This document shows positions 10,031 to 23,384 of a stretch of 64,000 nt of DNA, piece after piece. The DNA comes from Imbricaverruca yamaguchii (Eukaryota; Arthropoda; Thecostraca; Neoverrucidae). The notes under the pieces are model-generated. The model ran no database searches, was not told the DNA's origin, and worked only from the letters and a program-made list of their open reading frames with translations. The stretch's first letter is position 1; each line of letters starts with the position of its first letter. A program made the translations under genes and the position numbers. The stretch spans positions 1,586,501-1,650,500 of the forward strand of contig JAOTOL010001648.1 in the NCBI GenBank assembly GCA_034440575.1, read 5' to 3'.

Positions 10031-10470
10031 ACAGGGGACCGAGCGAAACTGGGGACATTGCCCCTCCCAATCCGAGTCGAATTGATCCTCAAGCAATCGC
10101 GCCTTAACTCGGACAAATTTCACCGGGCTAAACAAAAACAGAGGCCGCGAAAGATTAAGCTATGGCTCCAGAAAATCGATCTAGGTCCTGCAAATCACTC
10201 CTGAAACACGTGCGAAAGGACAACCTCAAGCACCTTGGGCACATACCAAAACGTGCCAGGGTCCCAAAAATCGCCAAAAAATCCCAAAATCATATCGTGC
10301 ACATCGTGCAAGGAGATCGAAAATTATATCCGAAACACCCAAAATCATGCCGGTAACGGAAAAATTAACCCGAGATCCGCAAAAAGCAGAAAGGCAGCCA
10401 GAAGAGCCGGGGGCCCACACCTTCAACACCTTCAGCAACCAAAAGTGCACTAGATCAACACAAAAGTTGG
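10030..10470. repeat. degenerate ~30-bp repeat array
   Basis: Loosely periodic A-rich sequence with recurring words such as AAATCGATCTAGGTCC, CCCAAAAATCGCC and AAAATCATGCCGG. The same style of decayed repeat (A-rich stretch, TCGC, CGGGGCCC) recurs at 51850-52680. No coding signal. Confidence 0.45.
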
Positions 10471-10679
10471 AGATTTTCATTACAGAAAACAAAACATTTT
10501 CGGTGCGATTCGACCGCCGTTAGCGGTCCCTTTCAGGACACTTCTTCTGTCGGACCCCCGTAAGAAAATCCCGACCGCACGACTGATCACCTACTTGGCG
10601 ATATCTTCTGCACTTACCACTACGTAATATTTCGTTGAACACTTATTTTCTCTCCTCTTTCCAGCTCCATCGGGTGAAG

Positions 10680-10815
10680 GGGAGTAGTCTGGAGGTACGG
10701 TGACCACCTCCCAACCGAAAGGTTGTGTGTTCGAGTCCGACCTGGCGCCACTATTCGTCCGTGACCAATCGACGTGAGAGACTAGAAACGACATACGACT
10801 AAAAGCAGTCGACAC
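10680..10815 (+). mobile_element. tRNA-derived SINE, plus orientation
   Basis: Contains GGTTGTGTGTTCGAGTCCGACC, a clear RNA polymerase III B box with T-arm. It is followed by a body TGACCAATCGACGTGAGAGA and AGCAGTCGACACGCCGCAAAACC. The body matches the elements at 32940-33070 and 41860-41975 (both in minus orientation). The 5' half is degraded. Confidence 0.6.
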
Positions 10816-10945
10816 GCCGCAAAACCAACACCTTTCGCCGCTACCGCTGCCATTGAGCGCTGCATAACCAATGCAGTTGATGCGCCATAAAACACAAATA
10901 ACTAACCACCTGTCGCTGCCACCCCCCACCCCCGTCTTCCCTCAC

Positions 10946-11182
10946 CCTTGGCCTGCTGCAGCTGTCGTCGCTCCAGGTCCAGCTTCTCCTTGGAGACATG
11001 GTCGCGCACGCCCAGCGCGGTGGCCACCATGCGGCGCGCGCGCAGGGCGCAGGTCTGGGGCCGCGGCCGGTACGGCAGCAGGCCGGCCACGCACCGCTCG
11101 GCCTTCTGGCGGGACTGCGGCGACGCGGCCCACAGCGGCCGACTGCGCACCAGCGGGTGCCGCTTCTGCAGCGCCTCCAGGG
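10946..11182 (-). CDS. R3HCC1L: R3HCC1L-like protein, C-terminal basic/coiled-coil exon
   Basis: A 237-base minus-strand exon with acceptor GCCGACAG before 11182 and donor AAGG then GTGAGG after 10946. It enters with two bases completing a Gly/Ala codon begun in the exon at 16694-16958 (G joined to CC gives Ala), and 78 codons follow. The product reads ALEALQKRHPLVRSRPLW, then a basic linker, then the family hallmark ALRARRMVATALGV, and ends in a charged helix EKLDLERRQLQQAK. In vertebrate R3HCC1/R3HCC1L the same order is found after the RRM-like region: a KHPL-type segment, an ARRMV-type helix, then a Lys/Glu-rich coiled coil. It leaves in phase 1. The final exon with the stop was not found at lower coordinates. 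Five further copies of the acceptor and first bases of this exon lie immediately upstream (11183-11590). Confidence 0.8.
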
Positions 11183-11590
11183 CTGTCGGCGCACGTATAT
11201 CGGTCAGGGCGCTCAGTAGTACACACACAGGTGCCGCTTCCGCAGCGCCTCCAGGGCTGTCGGCGCACGTATATCGGTCAGGGCGCTCAGTAGTACACAC
11301 ACGGGTGCCGCTTCCGCAGCGCCTCCAGGGCTGGCGGCGCATGTGTATCGGTCAGGGCGCTCAGTAGTACACACACGGGTGCCGCTTCTGCAGCGCATCC
11401 AGGGCTGGCGGCGCATGTGTATCGGTCAGGGCGCTCAGTAGTACACACACAGGTGCCGCTTCTGCAGCGCCTCCAGGGCTGGCGGCGCATGTGTATCGGT
11501 CAGGGCGCTCAGTAGTACACACACAGGTGCCGCTTCCGCAGCGCCTCCAGGGCTGGCGGCGCACGGACACCGGTCAGGGCACTCGGCAGC
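11183..11590 (-). repeat. 74-bp minisatellite made of the exon's own splice acceptor
   Basis: Five extra copies, each 74 bases, of the junction at 11182. Each contains the intron end (ACCGATATACG then GCGCCGACAG or GCGCCGCCAG) and the first ~30 exon bases (CCCTGGAGGCGCTGC). Equivalent acceptor positions fall at about 11256, 11330, 11404, 11478 and 11552, and all keep the AG. Copies nearest the exon resemble it most in the intron part (CGACAG), more distal ones share CGCCAG. 74 is not a multiple of three, so using a more distal acceptor would shift the frame. Confidence 0.9.
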
Positions 11591-11595
11591 ACCAG

Positions 11596-12066
11596 GCTCA
11601 AAATAATGGTTTTTCGTTAGGTGTGAGATGTCGAAATGCGCACAGCAGGATATATAAATTTGCCACAGAATTATCATCATTTAAAATGGTTTTGACGTCT
11701 TTCAGCCTCAAATTTGAGCTGATGGTGTAGGTACTTGTGATTGTATCTTACCATTTATTTTGAGATTCATAATTTAAGAAGAGCTATATTCTGGATAAGG
11801 AACTGCTATAAACTGGCATCGTATGCCACACCACATTATAGATAATCCCTTTAAATGTAATTGCATTGCGAAATGTTCGTGTATCACCATTCCTTATTGA
11901 GATAATGCACAGTGCTATTTATAAACGAGATAGTGTTAGAAAGGAGACACACGAAGATTCATAAGCATCCATCAAGGATCAGGATGTTGGTACTTCTCGG
12001 AGAAGGATGTCGATTGAGTGTTCAGAAAGTGGTACATTCCACTATCTTTCACAAACAAATTATCAC
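11596..12066 (+). repeat. dispersed repeat, copy 1
   Basis: Aligns along its length with 18187-18560. Shared words include TTTTTCGTTAGGTGTGAGATG, the stretch around GATGGTGTAGGT, GTATCACCATTCCTTAT and GATTGAGTGTTCAGAAAGTGG. The two copies are diverged by substitutions and small indels and share no visible terminal repeats. The class is not recognised. It lies in the large intron of the minus-strand gene. Confidence 0.8.
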
Positions 12067-15000
12067 TAGGCAGTACACACGCACGGGTATCGGAACGGGC
12101 GGGTGACAGGCGCGACCGGTGTCGAGTACAGACACCCGTCAGGGCACTTGGTAGTAGTGCACGCACGGCCCTCAGAACAGGTGCTAGGTCACCAATTAGG
12201 CAGGAGGTGCAAGCGGGCACCAGTTCACTCGGCAGCAGATACAGGCTGCATTGGATTGTTGGGTGGGTGAGGGGAGTCAGGGACGCATCAACTAGGTTAG
12301 AGGCCATGCATATGTGGTGTCGGATCGCCAAAAAAGAGGACACACAGAGCGCTTGGTTATCGGAGTCTTCTTTTCTGTTGCTTAACGACACAGAATTCGG
12401 GCAGGCACGCGCAGCAGACAGGGTGTCAGATTCGTGAACATAGGACGATGACAGGAGTGAGCATAGGACACGAGCGGTGCACCAGCTCAGGGTACACGGG
12501 ACCAGCGTGGGAAAAGTGGTTCGCTGACCTGGAGTCGGAGAATAAAAAATTTGTATCGGAGCCCTCCAAGAAAAAGAAGATATTCCTGCCCATGGAGTCG
12601 GAGAATAAAAAAAATGGCCTCAGACCCCACCCCCCTAAAAAAAAACAGAAAGCTACTGGTGTCGGAGCCCCCAAAAAAAAGATGATTGCTGAAAAGCGTA
12701 CAAGCCGCTTACTTACAAGCATACTTACACCCCTTTACTGGACCCTAAGTCACTTCAATTACGCCCACTTAATTCACTCGCACGTACTAGGTTTTTCTCC
12801 GGAAAGCTCTCAAAACTTTGTCTCAACCCGAGTATACCCAACCAATCGAGACAAAGATCTTCGCGCAAAGGGAATGGGACAAAGCAGCGAGGCGAAACGC
12901 GCGGTCAAAGTGTGGTCGCTGTGTAAACATGACTGCAATATTTACACAATTTCAAGACCGCTGCTTGACCTCAATTCCTGTCGCCTTTAATAGGAATTCA
13001 TACGTCAATACGGTGTTACCTTTTTTCTTCAGTTATATAGGAATCAATACACTGAAGATATATGTTCCTAATCATGAAATTACGTTGTCTTTATCCTAGA
13101 TCAAAACATGAATCGGGCGAGACCGTCCCAATAATTTGTTAATTCTCCTACTCTAGTACGGATATCGTCCTGTCCTAACGGCGCCGTATCCAAGGGTGGT
13201 CAAATGATGAAATGATAGATTTTTTGTAACTATTTTAAATGACGTCTAATTGTGACCATAAATGGCCCGGAGAACGTAATAACTCCGTACATGCACAGTT
13301 ACTGCAGTTGCTGAAGTGATAAAACTACTATTCAGATGCTTTTCTCTTGATGGGTTCCTGTAGTTTTGCGAATTGAGGTGGAATTCATACCAAAGTAACC
13401 CAAGGTCTTTTGCATTTTTTAAAGCATTTACATGGCTCCCAAAAATAGGTCTTCTGCCATCAATGAAGTTCGCTAGCTGGTGCTATTTTATGCATTTCAA
13501 TTCGAAATTGAATGCTCTATTTCATGAAATTAACAGAATTACTTAAAACTGTCTGAGATGTCCAGAATTACGTTCTCCGGTAGTCTCCGATTGGAATGCA
13601 GCTGGAGAACAGGACCTCGGGTCCGATATGCGAGTATATGACGTAGTTGTGCATATTTCGAGTTCCACTATGGTCGCAAGATATGGCAGCAAGACGAGAG
13701 GTTTCGTAATGGAGATTTTTTGGTGTAACGCCAGTATTTCCCGGAATTATGAAGAAGAATCGTGGTATATTCCAATATTTCCTTCTGAAGCGTCATTTCG
13801 ACAGAATTCTGAAGACATACGAAAACCTAATCCCTCATATCTTTGTTATTTAGAATGAGACGAGATTGGCGCAAGCCGAATGACGATTCATCTGTGGTTA
13901 CAGAGTGATTGTGCTGGGCCGCCGTCCTGCCAGTGTGAAAATATCCTGGAGAGTAATTGGCTGAGGTAATAACTAGTTCCAAAATTTACATTATTTTGTT
14001 CTCTATTGTTTCTATGCTATTTCGATGCTTTTGTTTCGTTCGGATTTGGAGGCATCGTGCACACCAACGATTACCTGAGTAACCCCCGCGAGTTCGGCCT
14101 TGATTGGGGCTTAAACTGAGCCAGGACATAGTTTGTTTGACACATGCACAATGCAATCGAAACAACCACCACAAACTTGTAGGTATTCTGATATAACATG
14201 ATATGATTCCTGGGCAATTGACTGCAACCTGCATTTCATGCCTTATGACCTGCTATGCCATACTCTTCTGTTCTGTTGTCCAGGCTTCTAATTTGTATGA
14301 TGGACTGGAAACTGCAACTGCATTGTTGGAGCTGTACTGAGATCCTGGAAGCAAAATGTCATCCATAAATTGGCACGTTTCATTCGGAGAATAAAAAAGT
14401 TCAACATTTGCAGTCACAATCCTGGAGAATAAAATGTCCTTAGGTCTCCATACTCCAGGAGAGGCCCAAAATTCCCACCCTGCACGGGACTCAGACCAGA
14501 CTGAAGTTACTGACTAGAGATCACTGCCACGCTCAGTGGGTATTAAATGCAGTGCGAGGTGGCGGTGCATGGCGGGACCGCTCGACAGGCCAGCGTCACT
14601 ATTCAAACACGTGGCACTTGCGAACTTCTCGCCGTAAGGACAGGACGAACATGGGAGTGAGAACAAGGATTTTTACAGCCTTGCTGGTCGAAAGGAGATG
14701 CGAAACGGCGCGATGGCACAAGACTATCCTCTATTGTTCCAAACACTCGTGGGATACGACTTAGGAAATACAGCGATGAGCTTAATGAATATCGAGTTTA
14801 GAGTATAGCAAATGCTGGAGAAAATACGTACGATATTATTGCGATTTTATAACTTAGTGAGGTTGGCCATTAAATTCACACTCAGCCAATAGCAGCAATT
14901 CAGCTGTCACTACAACACAGCCAGAGGCGCGCCACAACGCGCGCCATCTACGGCAGGTTATAAACCAGCAAATCTCAAGGAAAACAACTTCCCGGAGCCG

Positions 15001-15357
15001 TTTCGAGACAGAAGGCGGCCAAGGCCACACCACGTCCGCCAGGGCGGCGAATTCTGCTCGATTAGCGAGGCCTGGGAGCACAGTGACCCTGAAGGCCGCA
15101 CGGTCACCGTCGCCGTTCGGTCTGGTGATTTCGTCAGCCCCAGTGCGAGTTCCCAGTTCGGAACACCTGCCACATCGCGCCAACACGACGTCACGACCGA
15201 CTCTTGCCCGTGAGCTCTCCGCAAATGTGCTGTGACGCGTGATTCGACATAGGGGCGGTCGAACACCGGACGGCTGCACGTCGGAGAACAGCAACACGGC
15301 AACTGGGATGTGGCCGTCCAAACATTCAACAACAAAACATGGTCCTGGGCCACCCCA
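12067..15357. other. intron of the minus-strand gene, nothing firm
   Basis: This lies between the second and third recognised exons of the R3HCC1L-like gene. A short duplicated word GGAGTCGGAGAATAAAAAA occurs at about 12532 and 12595. A phrase TCACAATCCTGGAGAATAAAATG at about 14412 resembles sequence at 32290. No exon with credible splice sites was seen on either strand. Confidence 0.5.
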
Positions 15358-15600
15358 GCCAAGCCAGCCTCATCGCCCTGCACCGCGGCACCACGACTAG
15401 CCCAGACCGATCACCCTGCACCTCGGCACAACGACTAACCCAGACCGATCACCCTGCACCTCGGCACAACGACTGGCCCAGACCGATCACCCTGCACCTC
15501 GGCACAACGACTAGCCCAGACCGATCACCCTGCACCTCGGCAACACGACTAGCCCAGACCGATCACCCTGCACCTCGGCACAACGACTAGCCCAGACCGG
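15358..15600. repeat. 38-bp minisatellite
   Basis: Six copies of a 38-base unit beginning CCTCGGCACAACGACTAGCC and continuing with CAGACCGATCACCCTGCA, with near-perfect identity. It sits in the large intron of the minus-strand gene and, unlike other arrays here, does not touch a recognised exon. Confidence 0.9.
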
Positions 15601-17520
<1,920 letters not shown>

Positions 17521-18186
17521 CGGTCAGACTTAATAACAGCCACAGGGACACGTGCGGGTTAGGCCTGTAAAGGGAACATACTATGAGCCCATACAAAAGT
17601 ATATTCCAACCAATACCACATCTTAAATTCCAAAGAAACTATCCATCAACATCCAATTAATAGGAAGTCGATGGATCCATCTACCTACCTATCTAACCCA
17701 CTCAATCGATTCCACGTAACACACGCGTCGATAGTGTTCTATCAACAATTTTCAAACTCCACCCATGCCTGCTTAAAGAGGCCTGCACCATGTACTCGCC
17801 TTGTCTGACCTAAATTGATGACCCCTATGCGATACTCTAAATAGAAGGGCAACATTCAGATTGCATTTATCTAACCCTTTAACGATTGTATACATAGAAT
17901 GAAGGAATGGAAAAGTTTACGAATAGGTGGCAACCGCTTGTGCAAAACTTTTATTTCGACATGTAAGTGTACTCATCTTTATGCGTGTTGTGGGTGCGTG
18001 TACTTAGGTGTATATGCGTGTGTAAGCTAGCCGTGTGGCCATATTCGGAAATACAGCGCTGGTGCAATCCGGACAAAGGTGGAATTTTGTTTATACATTT
18101 CATTATCACCCCTTAATCTTCTATATCCGAATGAGTACCTATCTAATGCAGCAAGCCTTTCGCCATATTCCAAGGTAGGTAGTAGC
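17521..18186. other. intron, nothing recognised
   Basis: AT-rich intron of the minus-strand gene. No open frame with splice context and no repeat match inside the window. Confidence 0.5.
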
Positions 18187-18560
18187 AGGGCTAAACTAAT
18201 AGTTTTTCGTTAGGTGTGAGATGTCGAAACGAGAGGAGTAGAATGCCGAAATTTGCCATGAAATTCATGTTATTTAAAACGCTTTTCATGTCGGACTACA
18301 ATTTGTCCGATGGTGTAGGTCACATCATAAGTAATCTCTTCACCTCAACCTGCTTTGCGAAATGTTCGGGTATCACCATTCCTTATCGAGAGAATGAACA
18401 TGATACATATAAACGAGATATTAAGGAAATGAGAGATGAATACTTCATCAGCACATATCAAGGAACAGGATGTCGATACTTCTTCGAGAAGGATGTTGAT
18501 TGAGTGTTCAGAAAGTGGTATATTCCGCCCTATTTCACGAATAATTTATAATTGCGTAGT
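18187..18560 (+). repeat. dispersed repeat, copy 2
   Basis: Second copy of the element at 11596-12066, in the same orientation, sharing TTTTTCGTTAGGTGTGAGATG at one end and GATTGAGTGTTCAGAAAGTGG at the other. A 95-codon open frame inside it is not shared by the other copy, so coding is unlikely. Confidence 0.8.
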
Positions 18561-18604
18561 GGTGTCAGTAAAACACATAGCTACACGTTAAGATTACGTT
18601 TGTC

Positions 18605-18622
18605 GTTGTCGATGGCTATGAT
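18605..18622. repeat. target-site duplication, left
   Basis: GTTGTCGATGGCTATGAT, 18 bases, identical to 20703-20720. The pair flanks the non-LTR retroelement. Confidence 0.85.
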
Positions 18623-18733
18623 GATGATGAATTGGGGTTTAGGGGCGCGTCGACTGCTATGGTCATTTTGCGCCCATAACTGTGTTTACAGGCTAACTAC
18701 TATGCTCCTACAGTAGGCAGCATGACAAAATAT

Positions 18734-18894
18734 TCACGGACGGCGATAAATAACATCAAAATTTGCTTGTCGAAGGAAGGTAAAAATGTCCCCAGACAAC
18801 ACAACCACAGAGTCATCCTTTAGCAGCATACGCAAAGTGTCTCTGTTTGCACGCCCTAAAATCTGGTGTCGTAGAGATTCTAATGATAAACAGC
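18734..18894 (-). pseudogene. C-terminal end of retroelement ORF2
   Basis: Minus-strand codons ending at a stop near 18734 read SLESLRHQILGRANRDTLR and then a segment with VVVLSGDIFTFLRQANFDV. They continue directly in frame from YHVLI at 20064 once the nested element and one copy of its 10-base duplication are removed. That in-frame continuity across 1.16 kb is strong evidence that the insert is a clean transposition event. Confidence 0.75.
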
Positions 18895-18904
18895 CTATTA
18901 AAAC

Positions 18905-20053
18905 GGTAACCGGACAAATGTACGCAAAGCAAATGTACGTAAGCAAATGTAAGTAAGCGCATATGTACGTATGGCAATTGTACGTAAGGCTAACGTACGT
19001 AAGGCTAATGTACGTAAGCGCAAATGTACGTATGCGCAAATATACGTAAGCGCAAATGTACGTAAACGCAAATGTTCGTAAGCGCAAATGTACGGAAACG
19101 CAAAAGTACGCGTGCGAAAATGTACGTATGCGCAAATGTACGTCAGCGCAAATATACGTAAGCGCAAAAGTACGTATGCGAAAATGTACGTATGAGGAAA
19201 TGTACGTAGGCGCAAATGTAGTTCGTATGCGCAAATGCATGTAAGCGCAAATGTACATGTACGCAAGCGCAAATGTACGTGTGAGCAAATGTACGTAGGC
19301 GCAAATGTAGTGCGTATGCGCAAATGCATGTAAGCGCAAATGTACGTACACGCAAATGTACGTATGCGCAAATATGCGTGAATGCAAATGTACGCATGCG
19401 CAAATGTATGTAGTCGCAAATGTAGTGTATGTAAGCGCAAATGTAGTGTACGTAAGCGCAAATGTACGTAAGCGCAAAAGTACGTATGCGCAAATGTGCG
19501 TGAATGCGCTTAAATTTGCGTACGCATTTGCGCAAATTGTATGTAGTCGCTAAATTTGCGCTTACGTACTTTGCGTACGTACATTTGCGCTTAAGTACTT
19601 TTGCGCATACGTACAATTGCGCATACGTACATTTGCCATACGGACTTTTGCGCTTACGTACATTTGCGCATACGTATTTTTGCGCTTACGTACATTTGCG
19701 CTTACGTACTTCTGCGCATACGTAAATTTGCGCTTACGTACTTTTGCGCTTACGTACATTTGCGCTTACGTACTTCTGCGCATACGTACTTCTGCGCATA
19801 CGTACATTTGCGCTTACGTACTTTTGCGCATACGTACAATTGCGCATACGTACACTTGCCATACGTACTTTTGCGCTTACGTACATTAGCCCTACGCACA
19901 TCTGCGCTTACGTACAATTGCCATACGTACATCTGCGCTTACGTACATTTGCTTACGTACATCTGCCATACGTACATTTGTCCTTACGTACATTTGTCGT
20001 TACGTACATTTGTCGTTACGTACATTTGTCTTTACGTACATTCTTCCTAGAAT
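18905..20053. mobile_element. foldback-like element with subrepeat-built inverted arms
   Basis: 1,149 bases flanked by CTATTAAAAC direct repeats (18895-18904 and 20054-20063). The left arm (about 18905-19505) consists of ~16-base units like GCGCAAATGTACGTAA. The right arm (about 19510-20053) consists of their reverse complements. The arms also match in higher-order variants in mirror order: GGACAAATG-type units outermost, then a TATGGCAATTGTACG unit, then GGCTAA units. There is no open frame with a transposase; the Tyr/Ala/Arg-rich frames are artefacts. Architecture matches Foldback-type DNA transposons, whose long terminal inverted repeats are built of short tandem subrepeats. It is inserted inside the retroelement's ORF2. 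Confidence 0.8.
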
Positions 20054-20063
20054 CTATTAAAAC

Positions 20064-20702
20064 ATGATAAACGATAAGCGGGTCAGAACATCGTGGGCAC
20101 AAAGGTCGGTGATCACCGGTCAGTATATAGCTGTTTCACGAAGGCATGCCCTATCCTCAATCGACAAAGCGTCACTTCCTCTCGTCGCGAGGTCCGGTGT
20201 GAGGACTGCCACAATCCTAGTTCTGGTTTTATTACTCTCAGTTTACTGGGCTTGGAATTCCAGGCTCGTTGCCATTCAGATCGTATATATGATAAAATGG
20301 AGGGATACATCTCTCTTGGCGGAAGAGGTAGGCGAATTTCACGGCCATTACTGGTAGCGTGCTTGGCGGCCATATCGGCAGCTTCATTTCCAGGAAATCC
20401 AACATGACTAGGGATCCAGCAGAATACGATATTTTTGTCGAGAACAGTTTGGGATTTGACGATGCGAAGAATCCGTTGGACAAGCCTGTTATCTGGGTTG
20501 AAAGACTTCATTGCCAGCAGACTGCTTAAGGAGTCAGTAAAAACCACGTGATTTGTGGACTGGTCATCCTTTATATAGTAAAGGGCTTGCAAAATGGCAT
20601 ATAGTTCAGCAGTAAAAATCGACGTCTGCTTCGGTAAGCGGAAATATCCAATACCGCGTCGACCGACGCACGCGCATCCCACTCCCGACGAGGACTTGGT
20701 TT
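20064..20702 (-). pseudogene. RNase H domain and CxxC tail of retroelement ORF2
   Basis: A minus-strand frame from about 20700 to 20113 shows the RNase H motifs AELYAILQALYYI, VFTDSLSSLLAM and FCWIPSHVGFPGNEAAD, giving the Glu, Asp and the final His/Asp positions. The first catalytic Asp is lost by 5' truncation. A one-base frameshift near 20115 ends this frame at LYTDR. Reading continues one base over with CPRCSDPLIVYHV, the CxxC element usual after RNase H in I/Jockey-type ORF2. The frame is then cut by the insertion at 20053. It is not functional. Confidence 0.85.
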
Positions 20703-20720
20703 GTTGTCGATGGCTATGAT
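20703..20720. repeat. target-site duplication, right
   Basis: Identical 18-base partner of 18605-18622, marking the 5' boundary of the minus-strand retroelement. Confidence 0.85.
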
Positions 20721-22264
20721 TCAGTGCGGTGGAATAGGCATAACATGTGATATATTTGTATGTGTCTTGTTATTTCATAGAGTACCAGTACCCATCATGT
20801 AAATTGTATTCATACATCATATCATGTCATGTCATACCAATCGGATTCCACTGGCTGTGAGATCGTTAATTTGTATAGTGCATGCTGCGAGATGTTCCAT
20901 GCCATTTTGTACTTGTTTTCTGTCACCTTCAGACTCACTGTTGACAATAGCATTCCGCCAAAATATACAATATAATTCTGACCAAATGTATTTGGGGTTA
21001 GGGAGACCTAATGTATCTCTTTCACTTATAATAAGCATATTGTAAAAAGTGTTCCCACAATATTTGTACCAATGCGCAGTGCAGTGCTGCGTAATCTTCA
21101 ATCTCATGAGCACACATCTGTCAGTACTGGGTGGGGTGGAGGTGGGGGGGGGGCGGCAGCTGGCAGACCGATACCTCATCGGCGCTCAGCCCCGACTGAA
21201 CGGAGCCGACCGCCAGTCAGCTGATAATTGGCATGGATCAGGGCGACACCGCCGTCACCATGGGACCGATGAAAGTGAGGTGCACGCGTAGTGCTTGACG
21301 TGACGGAAGAAGGACAATGTAGCCATCAGCCTTCCAATGTACCCATCGCGTAGGTGCCAACCGGAGCATCATCAGGCTAAATAGAAGTAAGTCGGTAAAC
21401 GTGGTCGAAATAAGAACGGTAATGTTAATAGCATCCTAATTGCAAGTAGCAGACGAATAACGGTACCCACCCACGCACACACATGATCGCTACTGCACAC
21501 AGGTGTAATTACGAACGGCGTGGCGCGAGTACATACACTTTGCGAAATCCGATCCAAAATTCGTGGACGAATTCTGGAGGCTCTTCGCCAATGACACGCC
21601 AAGAAACTCGGACGACCACACTCCAATGTGTCATTTCCGTTCAGAACCGGCGTCCCCAGTGAACTAGTCTTGCCCACCTAACCACGACCCCGACCCCTAA
21701 CTGCCCGTCCGGTCGCCGCCCGGTGTGTTGCGTAATCGCCGTGTGACTGACTGTGTTCCAATTCCCCGGTTTTGTTGGCGGTCGCCGCGCTTCAATGGCC
21801 AATGCCGTGACCGCCGTCTGTCGGCGGTGGGCGTTATGGTCGGCTGGTGAGTTGTGGGGTCAGTTGGTTGACCCTGATGCTTCCAGGGGTGATTAACCGG
21901 CTGTAAAGGCGCTCAGCAGGGCCGCTGCGCACCTGGGCTTGGGCACTTCATTATGTGCAGGCGCTTCGTATTTGATTACCGAACAATTTTGTTCTCTGCA
22001 TACAGGATTACAAGGCAAAGATCCAGCCCTGCACAAAAATGAACCTAGTTGTTTCCAACAGCGACGTGAAACGTATTCTCTAATCCCTCACGTGCTTTGT
22101 CCCACCTGTTCATAGATGGGTAAGTGTATTTTCATACCCATGTGACCTTGGTACGCTACGTTCTAGGTGGATGCAGACAATTGAGGTTGCAATACACGCT
22201 AGGTTAGACCCCTGTCCACTCCTTTTGTCACTGGACACAACTCGCCACCATGCATTGGTGCAAA
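20721..22264. other. intron, nothing recognised
   Basis: Intron of the minus-strand gene. GC content rises at 21120-21300 and 21670-21900, but no exon with matching splice phase was found. A short G run lies at 21144-21153. Confidence 0.5.
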
Positions 22265-22592
22265 ATTCGTTCTAGAATTCCCGTGAGACATTAAATATAG
22301 AATACAACTGGCAGAATTTCTTGTCACGTTCATATCTATGACATTGTTTTTTTTTGTTGGTTTTTTCATTAATGGCAGCCGCACACTTGATACCCGATAA
22401 CTGAATACTCTGTCATTTATCCGACTTCTTACCGGGTGAAAAGTTGTTCTAGAATTCCCGTGAGACATTAAATATAGAATACAACTGGCAGAATTTCTTG
22501 TCACGTTCATATCTATGACATTGTCAGGCAGGCAACTGATAATAACTGAATACCTGTCATTTATCCGACTTCTTACCGGGTTAAAAAAGCCA
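22265..22592. repeat. ~177-bp tandem duplication
   Basis: The block beginning GTTCTAGAATTCCCGTGAGA and ending TCATATCTATGACATTGT occurs at 22269-22346 and 22446-22524. The following ATTTATCCGACTTCTTACCGGG occurs at about 22415 and 22558. Copies are nearly identical apart from a T-rich insertion in the first, which suggests a recent duplication. Confidence 0.85.
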
Positions 22593-23384
22593 ATTAAGTT
22601 TTGGATCAAACACGGTACCTCCATTATCAACCTCAATTATCAACCTCCATTATCCACGGTCAGTCATCACCAATGTATGAGGTGGAAGGGGCAGGCATTG
22701 GAGACATTGGCAGGAAGGATGAAGCATGCCCCTTTGGTTGTTCAAAACGCTGACACCTTAAAGAAAATACAGAATTTCGTCCTAAAGTGGGGCGCGATTT
22801 TCCACGTGTGCCCATACGTTGTCTGTTCAGCGGAATCGATCGGCTGCACCCGCCAGTGATCACAAAATTGCCATGCAAACCGTCTGTCCACATCGACACT
22901 ATCCTACACGTGTGTGCGTGCAACACAGTGATGCATTATTAGGAAAATTTGGTGGAAAATCGCGCTTCTTGGTGCGTATTTATTTGTTCATTCCTCGTTT
23001 CTAACTGTATTCATTTACAAGTATCGTGTTTACGCTCATCAGAACGGATTCGGAATCCAAGCGATGTGATTACCTATGATGTGTTATGTTATACAATACC
23101 AGTTTATAGCATGGGTATTTGTATCGTTATCATGTATATCGGTGTCACCAAATTAGGCACCCCTCAAAACACGCAACAATGATATGTACGCGATGGTCTC
23201 AAAACTGGGTGTACAGGACTTGTACATTTTTGTAGAACATTATTTCCACGGCGATTGAGACATTTTCCTGTTGTGCTCGTTTTGACATGTCACACCTGAC
23301 GAGAAATCATCATTTAACGCTGGTACAACACCAACACACCGTGTGCAGGCATCACGCCGCGTCGCACCGCGCGCCATTGCTCAC
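22593..23384. other. first internal intron, 5' part
   Basis: Follows the phase-0 donor at 23383-23384 of the large minus-strand exon. AT-rich with no repeat copy of that donor, unlike other junctions in this window. No exon seen. Confidence 0.5.

Larger units (their letters stand above)
18623..20702 (-). mobile_element. 5'-truncated I/Jockey-type non-LTR retroelement
   Basis: Minus-strand element flanked by an 18-base target duplication. Its 3' end (low coordinates) runs GCGCCCCTAAACCCCAATTC then repeats of ATC, the simple-repeat tail typical of I-like elements. The 5' end is truncated within the RNase H domain at 20702. The coding remnant resumes after a nested insertion (18905-20053) and ends at a stop near 18734. 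With the insert and one 10-base duplication removed, about 0.92 kb of element remains. It lies in the large intron of the minus-strand R3HCC1L-like gene, in the same orientation. Confidence 0.85.

Noticed and set aside
18734..20050. Tyr/Ala/Arg-rich frames of 100-250 codons in the 16-bp repeats
   Set aside because: They come from the subrepeats of the foldback-like arms and are mirrored on both strands. Only the last ~50 codons near 18734-18890 belong to the retroelement ORF2.
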